In this document: piece after piece, positions 11,230 through 23,192 of the stretch
Position numbering within the stretch: the stretch's first letter is position 1
Layout of the letters: every line of letters starts with the position of its first letter
Source: Carettochelys insculpta
Lineage: Eukaryota > Chordata > Testudines > Carettochelyidae
DNA: 64,000 bases
Direction of reading: 5' to 3'
Assembly: GCF_033958435.1 (NCBI RefSeq)
Contig: NC_134137.1
Coordinates: forward strand, 175,287,501-175,351,500
Position numbers and translations under genes: made by a program
The notes under the pieces: model-generated
Databases searched by the model: none
What the model was told of the DNA's origin: nothing
What the model saw: only the letters and a program-made list of their open reading frames with translations

Positions 11230-11580
11230 AAGGGATGGCAGCAATGCCCCAAAAATCTTAGCCACAGGGGGAAACTCCCCGCCAGTGGCAGCCAGCCCAT
11301 CAGTCCTTGTTGGGGTGGGGACATGGAGGGGTTTCAGTGGGGGCCAGTTGAAGTAGTCCCCCCTTATGGCAGAAAGGCTCCCAAAAACTTAGCCACCAGG
11401 GGAGACGTCCCCCCAGCAGCAGAAAGGCCCCGAAAATCTTGGCTGCAGGGGGAGATTTCCCCTCAACAGCAGAAAGGCCTAGAAAATATCTTTGGTGGGG
11501 GGCCAGTTGAAGCAGACCCCCTGTGTGGCAGAAAGGCCACAAAAATCTTGGCCATCAGGTGAGACCCCCCCCCCCAGCGG
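11230..11580. repeat. Minisatellite with ~50-56 bp units and ~160 bp higher order
   Basis: The unit GGCAGAAAGGC..CCAAAAATCTTGGCC..CAGGGGGAGA..CCCCC recurs about five times in degraded form. A larger block that starts GGGGGCCAGTTGAAG occurs at about 11339 and 11500, giving a repeat of roughly 160 bp. The long frames across it on both strands are repeat artefacts. Confidence 0.75.
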
Positions 11581-12387
11581 CTGCAAGCTCCCAAAATTCT
11601 TTCCTACCCTTGCAGCTCTACCTGCACGCAAGCCAGGACATGGTGCTGCCTGGCAGCATGGTCAGCACCGAACAGCAGGCATGTCCTTTCATTGGGTCGG
11701 GGGCTACCCACGTGACGTGGCTGAGCACAGAGAAGACCCCAACTGTGTGGAGCCTGTTGTGGGGGGACGCACACACGTACACTGCCGAGAGGAAGTTTAT
11801 CGGCCTCTTATCCAAACACAACCCTCACAACAGCCTTGCTGCCACATAGTGTGGTGGTGCAGTGGCTGGCACCAGGCAATGCAGAAAAAAAATTACAAGT
11901 GCTCAGCTAGCAGAGGGAGAGACAGAACCACAAACTCTGTGCTGGGACTGTTTGTAATGGGCAGGTGCACTCACAGCGCTAATAGCAAAGAAAGAAAGAC
12001 ATTTCTCTGCCTCTCATGCAAATATGACCCCACAGCCACAGGCTCACTGGTCCCGAATTCAAATGCACAGTCTTCCTGTTACCTAATACTGGCACACCTG
12101 GATAGCAGCAGCCAGAGCGGAGCACTGAGGAACATTGTGGGGTACATATGGGACACCTCGAGAGACTAATAAATTCGATTTTAAGACATGGAACTGCCAG
12201 GATGGCCTTTAATAGAACTTTTAAATTTGAACTTGACACTACACACATGAAGTACTGATGATATTGTAATATCAATATTAGTGCTCCCTAAATCAAGCTA
12301 ACAGTATTTACGCTAATGACAATCACATGGCAATATCAGACTAACTGCCTTAAATTCAAATTTATCTCATTGTGTAGATGAAGCTTT

Positions 12388-15300
12388 TGAAAGTTATTCT
12401 GGGTGACTCTGGGATCCCAGCATAGTGGGTTTTGTGGGAATAGTGCTCCTCGGCATCTTTTTCCTTCGGGTTTCATGTCCCAAGTGTTCTCTGCTAGACT
12501 CTGCCTGATTTCAAGCTCATATTGTTTCCTCACAACAAAACTTGGCAGAATTCAAGTTTTGGGGTTGTTGATAATTTTGATGGCTAATAACAAAGATTCT
12601 TTTTAAGCATCTTTCATTTTTTATCAATGTTCAGTTGGACAAAGTTATGGGTATTAAGCATAATACTTTAATTTTTCTCTGTTTAAATTTTCAGGTTTGT
12701 GGGAAATTGTGGATGGTAATACAACAAGGAGGGCAAACAATAATTATTTGATGACAATAGACATTAAGATTCAAAAAGTTAAAGCTTTGTAACTGTTACA
12801 ACACAGATTGTCAATATCAGCTGCCAAAATGTAGAAAGTAAATATCCTTAATCTAACTCTTATAAGTTCTCAAGCAGCATTTTTATTTTGCCTAGTGGTA
12901 AATTTTGATCAATAGCACTTGAAATATTTTTCTTTGGTTTGTGTGTGTGCGGTCAAATCAATGTTTATTGACAGTGACCAAATGAAAACCTGATGCTTCC
13001 CTGAGTATTCATAATGAACTCATGTTGATGATGTTTCCAGAGAATTACTGACCAAACAAATTACAATGTTCCATGGTTAAAACATGGCTTTCAAAAGTAC
13101 TGTTATTACTCGTATTACTGTGCAATCCAGCTGCACACAAATCCCATTCACCTGTCCATTATATATTGATACTTCTGTTTCCCTGCAATTATAATATCAT
13201 CTTCAACTCTTATTTTGTCAGATCTAACAGGAGTACAATAGGGGTGTTATTTACATTTATGTAGATAAGGTGACACTTTCCACACAAGGTAATACACAAC
13301 CCTATCTCTGCCCCTGCAGACAACCAAGAAAAAGTGGGAGGTACATCACAGTTCTTTCCCCCAACAAAAAAAATGCCATTTTATCTGTGCCAAACCCAGC
13401 ACAACTCCAACTTGGAACTTTAATTCACATAGCCCAACAAGATTCATAGTGTGCTATGTATGGTGTGAGACCGATCCTGCCTATTGCTGACTGACAAAGA
13501 CAACAGGACACATTGAGCTGCTTCTCCTCTTCGGCAGTCACAATTAAAAAGACGGTCTGTACCTTAAGGTGTGTCCTAATATTACTTTTCTGCATTTTCC
13601 TCTGGCCAGAAAAGACAAATATCCCCATTCCCAAAAGCAACTTCTGGTGTCCCAAGGAGGACAGAGTTACAGGCGAATGGATTGTCCCATATGACTGTAC
13701 CATCTTAGCCCTGCATTTCCCAGACCAATCTACAAATGGAGCTGGAGCCGTGAGGCTCGGCTCACTGAGAAATACTTGTGCTAGCTCTCATCAAGCAAAC
13801 CTACCAAAAACAGAGGTGTAGCTGCAGTGGCACAGGCTAGCCACCTGAACATAAACCCACCCAGACCCCATGAGTATGTACTAGGGGCAGTTAGCCAATG
13901 CACAGAGGTAAAAGCAAGTGTATGCGCTGTGGTGCACAGCTCTGGCAAGAGCTGCTGAACTGCAGCAAAAGCCAATGGAACTATTTAAAGAGCAGGCAGG
14001 AACCTGGGCTGCAATAGGACGGGGCCTGTAAGAAATTTTAATTTACTTTCACCCCTGCCCATGCCACTACTTGCTGTTGTCCATGCGAGCACAGCCACGC
14101 TACTACTTTCAGTACATTAGTTCAATGAGAGCCGGTACAAGTACGTCTGTTAGATCTGGGAATTGCACCCAGCTGCAAGTACAGATGCTGTACAATCCCA
14201 GTTTCCTAATATCTATAGTTTGCTTGGTTGCAACCTCGACATTCTTACAAGCAGAGGAACCTTGCTTGCCTGTCATGGCTTACACACTTTGGACTTCAGA
14301 GAATTCAACTCTTGTATTCAGGAAGAGGATGAGAATCAAAGAACAGTGTTCTGAGGCCACAACCTTTACTCCATGGAACACAATTCTGTTGCCTTTAAAT
14401 AGACTCTGCTTTGTGACACACAGACCCTCACTCTGGAACCTGTACAAGTTAATAGCACAGCAGTAGCACTGTGGTTTCCCAATAACAATGATGTTTTATT
14501 TCTCCTTTTTTTGGAAAGCTACAATACATAGGAAAAAAAGCTGGCAAGTCCATTTTATTTCTCTTGAACGAGTCTGGTACCTTGCTATATTACGGAAAGA
14601 GTCTGTATTTAAATTATAGGGACGTTGTGATCGTACTTGTGTGGGTGAGAAAGGCAAATTTCTACCTTGGATGAATTTGTAGCTCTTCCTAGAATCAAAA
14701 TCTTCAAAGGAATGTGCAGAACTTATATGGCTCCCTCCCCCCACGGAAGTATTTGTGCTGTGGTTACACCTTGCAAGACAGCTAGAACAGTGAAACAAGG
14801 TCCTGGCAGGTGAAATACACAAGCAATGGAAAAGATGGACTATATACCAGTTAGTTAGTAACACACTTGGAAAATGAAAAGCCTTTCTCAAATTTCATTT
14901 CTAACCTTAGGAAATGATCTAACTCCAATTTAGATTGATTCTGATTAAATTATTTCATTTATTTATAAAATCCATAATAATATCTTTAATCCATTTTAAA
15001 CTAGTGAATAATAATGGTATTTTCTTACCTTTGCTGTGAAGACTGTCTTTTAAAGGTCTTGGATAAAAATTCTCAGATATTCTCAGATGAACAAAAATGT
15101 TCTAGCTCTGGCACTTGGATACAAATAACGCCTCACAAATACAAACACGCACGCATACTGAATGACTCACAAAAGTGTTAATTTATCTTTACCGTCCTGC
15201 TGGATGATCTTAAGGAAACTATTCCAGTGTAGTTTCTGTTCAGTGATTTTCATGGCTGTGCTTTGCAGCACCCATGTAGTTGTGATAAGATAAGGTTAAT

Positions 15301-16234
15301 CCCACAACCAATGAGCATGTTCCTTTACTAATTATTAACAAGGACAGCGAAAAGAATAAAGTAAACATCATGACGTGGATCCAGGAACAAACAGTACATA
15401 AATGTGACCTGAGAAGTTAGGTTGGTGATGATACCGACTGCCATAACTAAGGATTGCTCAGATCATTCCAGGGTGAGCGCTAGCACTTATTGTGATGATC
15501 AGTAAATCCAGCGTTATCCCCATTTATTTGGTGAGATTTATTGCATTCGCCTAAGAATGAAGGAGAAAAGACACTAGCTTTTATTCTGAAGGGTATTTTT
15601 CAAAAAGGAAGTGAGAAAAGTCCTGGTTTTAATTTTTCTGTAGGAAATACAGTTTTTGCAAAATCAGAATTTTCCATGGGAAAAATTTAAATTTTCCTGA
15701 CTTTTGTAATTGACACTGTGGAGCCAGCAGTTGCAGATTCTGTGCCACTGTAGGTAGCCTCGTCATGCCATCTGTTCCATAGACATATCAAGCTCAGTCT
15801 TGAAGCCAGTTAGGTTTTTGCCGCCCCCCCCCTCCCCCCGCTCCCCTTTCAGCTTGTTACATCAAAACATCGCTGGCCAGTTTGATGTTAATCTCTTTTC
15901 TGAGCTACCATGATGCCTCATGAGAGATGTAGTGGGGGTGCCTCATGTTTCCCTTCTCTGCCTTGGGTTGGGTTCTCCTGCTTTTCCTACTATCACCATG
16001 ATCTCCTATCTGGTTGAATCAATGCAGTATATTGGGAGAGTCACATGATCACAGTGCACCACAAGAGATACAATCCAAGTGAAGGTGCTGTCTATAAGAA
16101 AGAACAGATGTATGAGGCACCTGAACTACAACTCCTCCCATAAGGCACTGCAATAGCTCAGCTATGCAGAGTTAATGTCAAACTAACCAGAAATGAAGTT
16201 TGAAACTTTTTGATTCAGGAAGGATAAAACATTT
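12388..16234. other. No gene seen in 3.8 kb
   Basis: Mostly A+T-rich unique-looking DNA. Frames of 90-131 codons at 13425-13821, 14071-14466 and 14496-14891 overlap on both strands and show no domain or splice logic. I see no named repeat here. Confidence 0.5.
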
Positions 16235-16246
16235 CATTTCTACACT

Positions 16247-16660
16247 AAGAAGTCCTGTGGCACGTTATAGACTAACAGATATTTTGGAGCATAAGTTTTC
16301 ATGGGCAAAGATGCGCTTCATCAGATGCATGAGTGGGGAGCTGGTTCAGAGGAGTATTTAAAGAGTGGGGTCCCAGTAAAAGGGAGGGAGGGCCAGAGCT
16401 GACAGGATCTGTTCAGTCAGGGTGGAAATGGCCCATTATGAGTAGTATAGATCAAGAGAGGAGAAAAAACAAGTCAGATCACTCCGGGGGGATGTGGCCC
16501 ATTGTCAGATTCTAATGGGGAGGTGTGAACTTCCAGCATCTGACGAAGTGGGTCTTTGCTCATGGAAGCTTCTGCTCTGAAATATCTGTTAGTCTATAAG
16601 GTTCCACGGGACTTCTTGTTGTTCTCAAAGATACAGACTAACAGGGCTACCTCTCTGATA
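16247..16660 (+). mobile_element. Penelope-like element fragment with inverted ends and 12-bp TSD
   Basis: The right part (about 16525-16660) is the 3' end of a Penelope-like element, with the recurring wording CTGTTAGTCTATAAGG then ATACAGACTAACAGGGCTAC. The left part (about 16247-16341) is the same 3'-end sequence in reverse complement, giving a hairpin-like copy. The block is flanked by the perfect 12-bp duplication CATTTCTACACT at 16235-16246 and 16661-16672. The related 3' end at 28162-28291 supports the family call. Confidence 0.85.
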
Positions 16661-16984
16661 CATTTCTACACTGAAATTCTTTGGAATTTCCATAAAAATA
16701 ATATTTCAATTTTTGATTAAACACTTGTTGAAATATCATGGTTTCCCATGGGATGCAAATTCAGACTTTTGACAAACGCTCATTTTCTACTTTTCACCTG
16801 CCCAATCTCTTTGTTGCTGTGCCTCTGACATCACAGTAGAAAAGCTGGGTTTTCTTAAAAAAGAAATGTCTTACCCTCTCAGCCAATAAGCCTAATTAAC
16901 TCCATAAAAGTATAAAATATGAACAAATAAGATGTTAAATGTCTGAACTCAATGGGGACAGTTACATGACAGCTCTCTGTCACC

Positions 16985-17580
16985 AGAAGTCACTGTGGGA
17001 AGTGGTTTCACAACAAAACTGTCAGCAGAGTGCAGCCACACACAGACGACAATCAGGAGAGTGCTCCACTCTGTCAACAGAGCAGCTCAAATGCCCGGCG
17101 GCTCTCTCAACAAAACAGGCACCTGTCCATTGTTGTGGATGCCCTGTCTGTAGAGAGGACCCCCGGGGGCATTTACACAGCTGTTTTGTCAACAGAAATC
17201 TGTCAACAAAGGCATTATGCTTCAAAGTTTTGAAGCAGAACGCTGCTGGCGAAAGTGCTGAGTTTGCTGACACACTGTAGACAAAACCCTTGTTCTCTAG
17301 TGTAACTGTAGCTATAGAGACCACCTGCAATCCTAGATTGCTGCAGCAAAGAAGGATATCTGGACAACAGCTTTATGGCTACGTCTATGCTAGAAGCATC
17401 TGTCCACAGAGTTGTTTCAACAAAACCTGTCAACAAAGTGCATCTGCATACAACAGCAGATCAACAGAGCAATCTTATGGCCCAACCCTCTATCAACAGA
17501 ACAGCTGTCTGGAAGCTCTGCAAATAGGGCTGCCCAATGAACCAGAAGCCCTCTCTGTAAACAGAAGTGTCTATACTGCG
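16985..17580. mobile_element. Decayed TIR-element DNA rich in CTGTCAACAGA motifs
   Basis: Repeated variants of CTGTCAACAGA and CAACAAAAC occur throughout. An end-like sequence GGCTACGTCTATGCTAG lies at about 17374. The segment directly abuts the Myb/SANT-like remnant downstream and probably represents the end region of the same Harbinger-type element. Exact borders are unclear. A similar motif set is found at 34108-34548. Confidence 0.5.
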
Positions 17581-17584
17581 GTGC

Positions 17585-18725
17585 GGTTGCAGTGGAGGCC
17601 GGGGGCGGGGCAGGTTCAGTGGGGGCAGAGGGGCAAGACCAGTGGGGGGAACTGCTGGGGGGGACAGGAGGTGGGCTACAGTGGCCGTATGGTCCTGGAG
17701 GGCATGGCCAATGCCCTCCAAGGTGGACAGCAGCCTATCCCAGGCCGCCCTCCTCCACTCCACGTTGGCCCGGGGGAGCCGCTAGTGTTGCTTGGCCACC
17801 TCGGCTGGCACTGGCTGGCTGGGTCCTCCTCAGCCCGGCAGGGGCCCTTCGGCCATGGCCCTGACGGCACGCTGCCTGGGGTGGCGTCCAGACACCTCCG
17901 AGGGCTGCAGGTGGGCTCTTGGGGATGAGGGACGGCACAGGGCTCTCCCGGCCCATGGATGGTGAGGCTGTGTGGAGAGCAGGGGAACATGTCAGTAATG
18001 TGCCCTGGATGGAGGGGACCAGGCTGTGGCTCACCCGCCCGAGCCCACCCCATGGGACCCCCACTTCTCCAAAGGACACTGACTCCCCAGGGTGCACCGA
18101 CCTGCCCCCCACGGGCTGGGCCTCCCAACCTGGGGCTGCATCCAAGGGTCTCTCCTGCAGGTGGCCCATCCCAGCTTGCAGTGTACAGGCCCCATGTGCT
18201 GTCCAGCACTGACCAGCTGCCACCCTGTGTGGCTTGTGGCGCTGTCCACTGAGAGCAGGAGCTGGGCATCGCTGGTGCACCACCGCGGGGTGCCACATCC
18301 CGTGTTGGGGGTGGCCTGTGTGCAGCCTGGGACCACTGGTCCTGTGTGTGGACGACTAGCCGTTGCATCACCCACACCCTGTGTGTACATACTGGAGGGT
18401 CCCTCAGCGACATCCAGGGATGTCTGGCTCCCAGTCGCCTGGCTGGAAGAGCGGGAGGAATTACGATGGTGAGATCCCCTCCTCAATGCCACCTGACCAG
18501 TCCGTGGTCCCCTCACCCTCCTGGGTCCCCTGGTCCAGGCTGTTCATCCTCCTCCTCCGGCTGCAGCTTCTTGCCGGAGGTGTCCAGGAACGCCAGGGAT
18601 GGGGAGCTCTCCTGGGGCCCCAGGATGCCCTGGAGCTCCCTGTAGAAGGGGCACGTCGCTGGAGCTGCCCCGGAGAGTCCAGCCTGGTCCCTGGCTCACG
18701 CATAGCCCTGGCGCAGCTCCTTAAG
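17585..18725 (-). pseudogene. Harbinger Myb/SANT-like companion ORF, decayed
   Basis: This is a minus-strand relative of the second ORF (Myb/SANT- or MADF-like DNA-binding protein) of PIF/Harbinger elements. Its N-terminal part, about 18725-18560, reads as a GYA.ARDQAG...AAPATC.FYREL.GILGPQ block across frames. The C-terminal coiled-coil-like part, near 17763-17680, reads WRRAAWDRLLSTLEG. Both blocks recur in the better copy at 52900-54514. Several frameshifts separate the blocks, and no transposase accompanies it. A host ZSCAN29/MSANTD-type gene is less likely because of the decay and the transposon-like flanks. Confidence 0.65.
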
Positions 18726-18759
18726 TTGCAAGTCCCTTATGGATGAAAGTCAACATTTA

Positions 18760-19060
18760 CTTACACAGCTATTCCTGTATTGGCAATTAGCTTATTCTGG
18801 AGTTATTATTCCAAAATAAGCTACTCTGGAATAACGCAACCACACTATAGGGAAGACCCAAAATAAGCAAAACTTATTCCAAAATAGTGTCCACACACAG
18901 TAGAGCCTATTTGGATAACACCCCTTCAAGCACTCCTTCCATGTGTTCTAATCTGAAATACTATGTCTACACAGCAGCACTATTCCAGAATAAGCTATTC
19001 TGGTACAGTTTATTTTCATTTCTGGAACAGTTTTGAGGCCACCCAGCAACGTGGAAGACT
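18760..19060. mobile_element. Probable MITE fragment with TTATTCTGG/CCAGAATAA motifs
   Basis: Repeated inverted motifs (CTATTCCAGAATAAGC, TTATTCCAAAATAG) and a TGTCTACACAG core suggest a transposon end region. Borders and target duplication are not resolved. Confidence 0.4.
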
Positions 19061-19179
19061 TATTTAGGCTCTTTTTCTCAAAGGGCAACATTAACCTAAT
19101 AAGCAGGAATAACAACTGCCCCTTCCAGTCTCAGAAAGTTTTCAATGCCTCCTTTCAGAATTCTTCCAGTGGTCAGAGC

Positions 19180-20307
19180 AGCGGTCACCAATCATCAATT
19201 ACAATCGACTAGTTGACACTGGGGCGTCTCCCAGTGGATCACAAGTGGCTAGCTCCCTACCTGCCCTGACCACATGCCACCAGCCCGTTCTTGGAAGAGA
19301 CCAGTCCAGTCCAGCATGTGTAGAGGGAGGCAGGGAGCAGGAGTCTGGGCCCTCTACTTCTGCTCACAAGCACCACTGCCCATAGAGCACATTGGCCAGG
19401 AGGTGGGAGTGTGGCAGAGTGGACAGCACCTGAAGCATTGGTGCCTTGTGGGGGTGACGTGGGGCTAGGGCAGGCAGAGAGGCTGCCTCAGCCTAGCTTT
19501 GTTGTGCCATGGATCTGGACCTGCCCACCGTAAAAGCTATGTGGTGTGAGGCCTCTCCCCAACCCTAACCCCTTCCCAGAGTCAGTGGCCCGTGCACCCT
19601 CCTGCACACCTATCTTAGCCTGACCCCTCTCCCAGAGCCAGCTCTCCAAGCGCTCTCCTGTATACCTATCCCATCCTGAGCCACCCCTCCCACAGCCAGC
19701 AACCATACCGCCTCTTGCACCTCAAGCCCCTGCCTCAGTCTTACCCTGCTCCCAGAGCCTGATCCCCCTCCTTAATCATAGCCCCCTGCCCCAGCCCTGA
19801 AGCCCCTCTCAGAGCCAGCACCACATACCCCCTCCTGCTTCTTGAACCCCCTCCTGTACGTCAAGCACCTGCTCCAGCCCTGACACCACTCTCACAGCCA
19901 GCACCTTGCATCCCTTCCTGATCCCCGACCTACAGCCACAGGCCAGTAAAAGTGACGGAGGGAGAATGGGGGGTGAAGCAAAGGGAGAGGGGCCTTGGGG
20001 AAGAGGTGGGGCTTTGGGGGAGGGGCAGGGTAGCTCTTATATTGCCCTTACCTCCAGAAAGTGATCTTGGGCATAAAGAAGTTTGACCCCAATGGGTTAG
20101 CCCAATAGCTGGGGACTCAAGTTCTTCCTGCCACGTCACAGATTCCCTTTGTGACCTCAGACAATCCATGCAGACTTAATTACACAAGAGGATTGAGGTG
20201 CCTAAGTCAAAAGTTTACATGCCACCGAGATCCTCAAAATATACTGCTCAGCTGCCCCCTAACCATGTCAGCATCTACTTATCTACCAGTAAAGTCCCCA
20301 TGGCATC
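19180..20307. repeat. C-rich degenerate minisatellite and flanking non-coding DNA
   Basis: Between about 19540 and 19930 a loose unit resembling CCCTGCCCCAGCCCTGA..CCCCTCTCAGAGCCAGCACC recurs several times with heavy divergence. A hAT-end-like phrase, AGCAGCGGTCACCAATCATC, lies at about 19170-19195. No gene is supported. Confidence 0.5.
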
Positions 20308-20310
20308 TAT

Positions 20311-20563
20311 GGCCATGTCTAGACTTCAGGAAAAATCACCCCTGCAGCAGTTGATCTTCCAGAGGTCAATTTAGCACTCAGTGCTGGTACTCCTGAGCCA
20401 CATTAGGAGTAAGGGAAGTGGCTTCGAGCAAATGCTCCCATCAACCTCCCTTAGTGGACATGGTGCAGGAGCCCGAGTTAAGGCACATCGGCTCTAGCTC
20501 CATATTAACATAGCTGGAATTGTGTTCCTTAGTTTGGCCTTCTGCTGTAGTGTAGACCTGCCC
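20311..20563. mobile_element. Short MITE
   Basis: The left end GGCCATGTCTAGACTTCAGG and the inverted right end GGGCAGGTCTACACTACAGC are relatives of the TGTCTACAC-end group. The interior is non-coding. Flanking triplets (TAT and TAA) do not match exactly, so the precise border is uncertain. Confidence 0.6.
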
Positions 20564-20566
20564 TAA

Positions 20567-21878
20567 GTGCCTGCTGCAAAGCACTCACAAAGCTGCCTAA
20601 ATCCTTGCAGTGCTCAGTGCATTCGATCATAGATAAGTCCTGATGGGTTCATAAGCGGGGTATTGGGCCTCCAACACAAGATGGAGGGTGGGAGAGTGAT
20701 CTGGTTGGCATGATCTGTGTGCACTTAGCCAGCAACAAGCAGACCAAGAATTTTGGGGCTGGCTCACTAGCCTGCTTATGCATGCCCATCCAGCAATAAC
20801 TCAGAGGTGACACTGCTCACCTGGAAGACCTGCATTGAGATCCCCCACTCCAGCCAATGTGGTGAAGAGTCACAAACTAGGTTCTCCTACATCCCAGGTA
20901 ATCTGGTGAGGGAGGGTCTCTCTCCATTCCTCCTCATGATGAGGTTCCACGTTGTATTTATAACTATATATCCAGTGAGCCAGAGGGAAGAGAGAGCTTA
21001 TCTCTAGAGTCCGTTCACTAGGCCACTCACTGGGGAGCAGGAGAGCCAAGATCCAGTTCCTGCTCCCATGACTGTTTAGTCAGTTATACTAAGGGGAACA
21101 GCTTAAACAGGAAAGACTGAGAGAGATTCACCTCAGAATACCCAAAAACTTGGTCACTAGAGCATGACATGGGAGATTCAGAAGTAAGTCCCTGAAAGCA
21201 GGGAGAAGTGCGCTTTCAGATTTGCAGGTGGAGGGACAACTTTCACTGAGATTCTTGAGGCTACACAGGCCACTGAAAACTTTAGGTAGTGTTTTGTTTG
21301 GGTTTTTGTTTGTTACTGTTTTTTAGCCAGAATGGGTAGGAATGGTGCTCCTAGTCGCTGTTTGTCAGAGGCTAGAAGAGGAGAATGGAGTATCAATCAC
21401 CTACTACCTGTTCTGTCCACTCCCTCTGGGGTACCTGGCATGGAACACTGTTGGAAGATGGGATACAGGCTAAATGGACCTTTCACCCAACCCAGTGTGG
21501 TCATTCTTATGTTCTTACAGATAATACCTGAGAAGTTAGCTGACAGGCTCTCTGTATCCAATTCGTATGTATATAAAAATAAGTAATTAAATATTAGGCA
21601 TACTCAGCTCTAATGCACACGTTCCGGCATCTTGTTCCAAGTCACATAAGGGACATTAAATAAGTTTTAAAAATTAATGTATCGTTTTATTTTATTACTA
21701 ACACCTGAATACAGTTATGTTATGATTGATCACAGAGCTCCCCTTGAAGCTGTCACCTGATGGGCTGATTGCACCACTGAGCTCACCTGGTGCCCTCTGG
21801 GGGGGGCCTATCACCTGTCCTGCTGAGCCAGAACCTCTGGTCTTCCCCAGCAAAAGCACAGCAGAGCAACACAGACTC
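20567..21878. other. No gene seen
   Basis: Short frames only. A stretch near 21330-21520 has CR1-3'UTR-like wording (GGTCATTCTTATGTTCTTACAG at its end), so a small plus-strand CR1 tail may be present, but it is too diverged to delimit. Confidence 0.45.
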
Positions 21879-21881
21879 TGA

Positions 21882-22570
21882 GGCTACGGCTACACTAGCA
21901 CACGACATCGAAGTAGCCTATTTCAAAGTAAGTACCTCAAAATAGGCTACTTCAATGTGTATTGTCTACACATCCTCCAGGGCTGGTGCCGTCGACATTC
22001 CACGTCGAAGTAGCGACAGGGAACATCCAAAGGAGCTGCCCTGGAGGGAAACATGGAGCGTCCACACACACAAGCGCTCCCCATCAAAATAAGGGGCCAG
22101 TGAAGCCCCAAGCCGCTCCCTTAAAGGGCCCCTCCCAGACACACTTGCCCTGCACAGCACGAGATCCACAGAGCCGACAACCAGTTGCAGACCCTGTGCA
22201 TGCAGCATGGACCCCCCATTGCGGCAGCAGCAGCAGCCAGAAGCCCTGGGCTAAGGGCTGCTGCATGTGGTGACCACAGAGCCCTGCAGGGGCTGGACAG
22301 AGCATGTCTCAACCCCTCAGCTGATGGCCACCATGGAGGACCCTGCTATTTCGACGTAACGGGACACGGATCATCTACACACACCCTACTTCGACGTTGA
22401 ACGTCGAAGTAGGGCGCTATTCCCATCTTTGGATGGGAATAGCAACTTCGACGTCTCGCCACCTAACATCGATTTCAACGTTGAAATAGCATACATCGCG
22501 TGTAGACACGACATGCTATTTCGATGTTGTGCCAGCTACTTCGAAGTAGCCAGCTAGTGTAGATGCACCC
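21882..22570 (-). mobile_element. 689-bp Harbinger-type MITE, diverged subfamily
   Basis: Same interior as the 710-bp family (the CAG-rich centre and the GACCACAGAGCCCTGCAGGG block) but with different extreme ends: GGCTACGGCTACACTAGC and inverted GGGTGCATCTACACTAGC. It is flanked by TGA on both sides (21879-21881 and 22571-22573). Subterminal TTCGA-type motifs are present but more decayed. Confidence 0.85.
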
Positions 22571-22573
22571 TGA

Positions 22574-23192
22574 GAGTGGTTCAGCTCTGGGAAGGCTCAG
22601 TCACAGGGACTTGACACAGTAACCAGGTGCACAGCCCCAGTGGGACCAGAACCCCAGATAAATCCATCTTACACTGCACAAAAGTATTATACAGAGCAAG
22701 CTCATAAGTGGTTCACTCCCTTTATCAATGACAGAGAAACCTGCACAGCTGTTGTTCCTCCATCCCAGGTAACAAATATTTACAGTGCGTGTATTAATAA
22801 GCAAAATTAATTTTATTAGGCGTAAAAAGTAGGATTTAACTAATAGCAGCCAAATCAAAGTAAGTTACTAAGAAAAAAAATAAAATATGCTTCTAAGCTT
22901 AATAATTTAAGAAACTTGTTACATGCAACTTTTTACCCTATCAGTAGGTCTAATCACCTTTTCTCACAAGGTAGGCAGCCTCCTAGCTTGGACCACATCC
23001 TTCCCTTTGTTCAGCCTTAGAGGTTTCCAGCACATATCTTAGTTGGGTCTCTTGGCATCTGACGGCAGCTGTAGTTGTTTGGGTTCGTGCCTTTATAGAG
23101 ATTTTGCCCAAGGTGGGAATCCTTTGTGGTCAGTTGAGTTCCACTTTGAGCGGAAAAGTGCAGCGTCCAAATGCTTTTTCCGGCATCAAGTC
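22574..23192. other. No gene seen
   Basis: Anonymous non-coding DNA between a MITE and a Penelope relic. Confidence 0.5.

Larger units (their letters stand above)
10365..12384. mobile_element. 2.0-kb TIR transposon, non-autonomous, composite interior
   Basis: The left end GGCTACGTCTACACTATGAG is matched by the inverted right end, which reads CTCATTGTGTAGATGAAGC. The flanks are TTT on both sides (10362-10364 and 12385-12387), although TTT is a weak marker. Both subterminal regions are rich in AAATTCAAATTT-like wording. The interior holds a smaller MITE-like piece (10742-10905), a minisatellite (about 11230-11580) and a frame of up to 225 codons with no recognisable domain. No transposase motif was found, so it is probably non-autonomous. 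Confidence 0.7.

Noticed and set aside
11492..12169. 225-codon plus-strand frame
   Set aside because: The first part is minisatellite and the rest is transposon interior; no domain or splice logic.
17676..18413. 245-codon minus-strand frame
   Set aside because: It is out of frame over most of its length with the recognisable Harbinger companion blocks; Pro/Gly/Trp-rich content reflects G+C-rich DNA.
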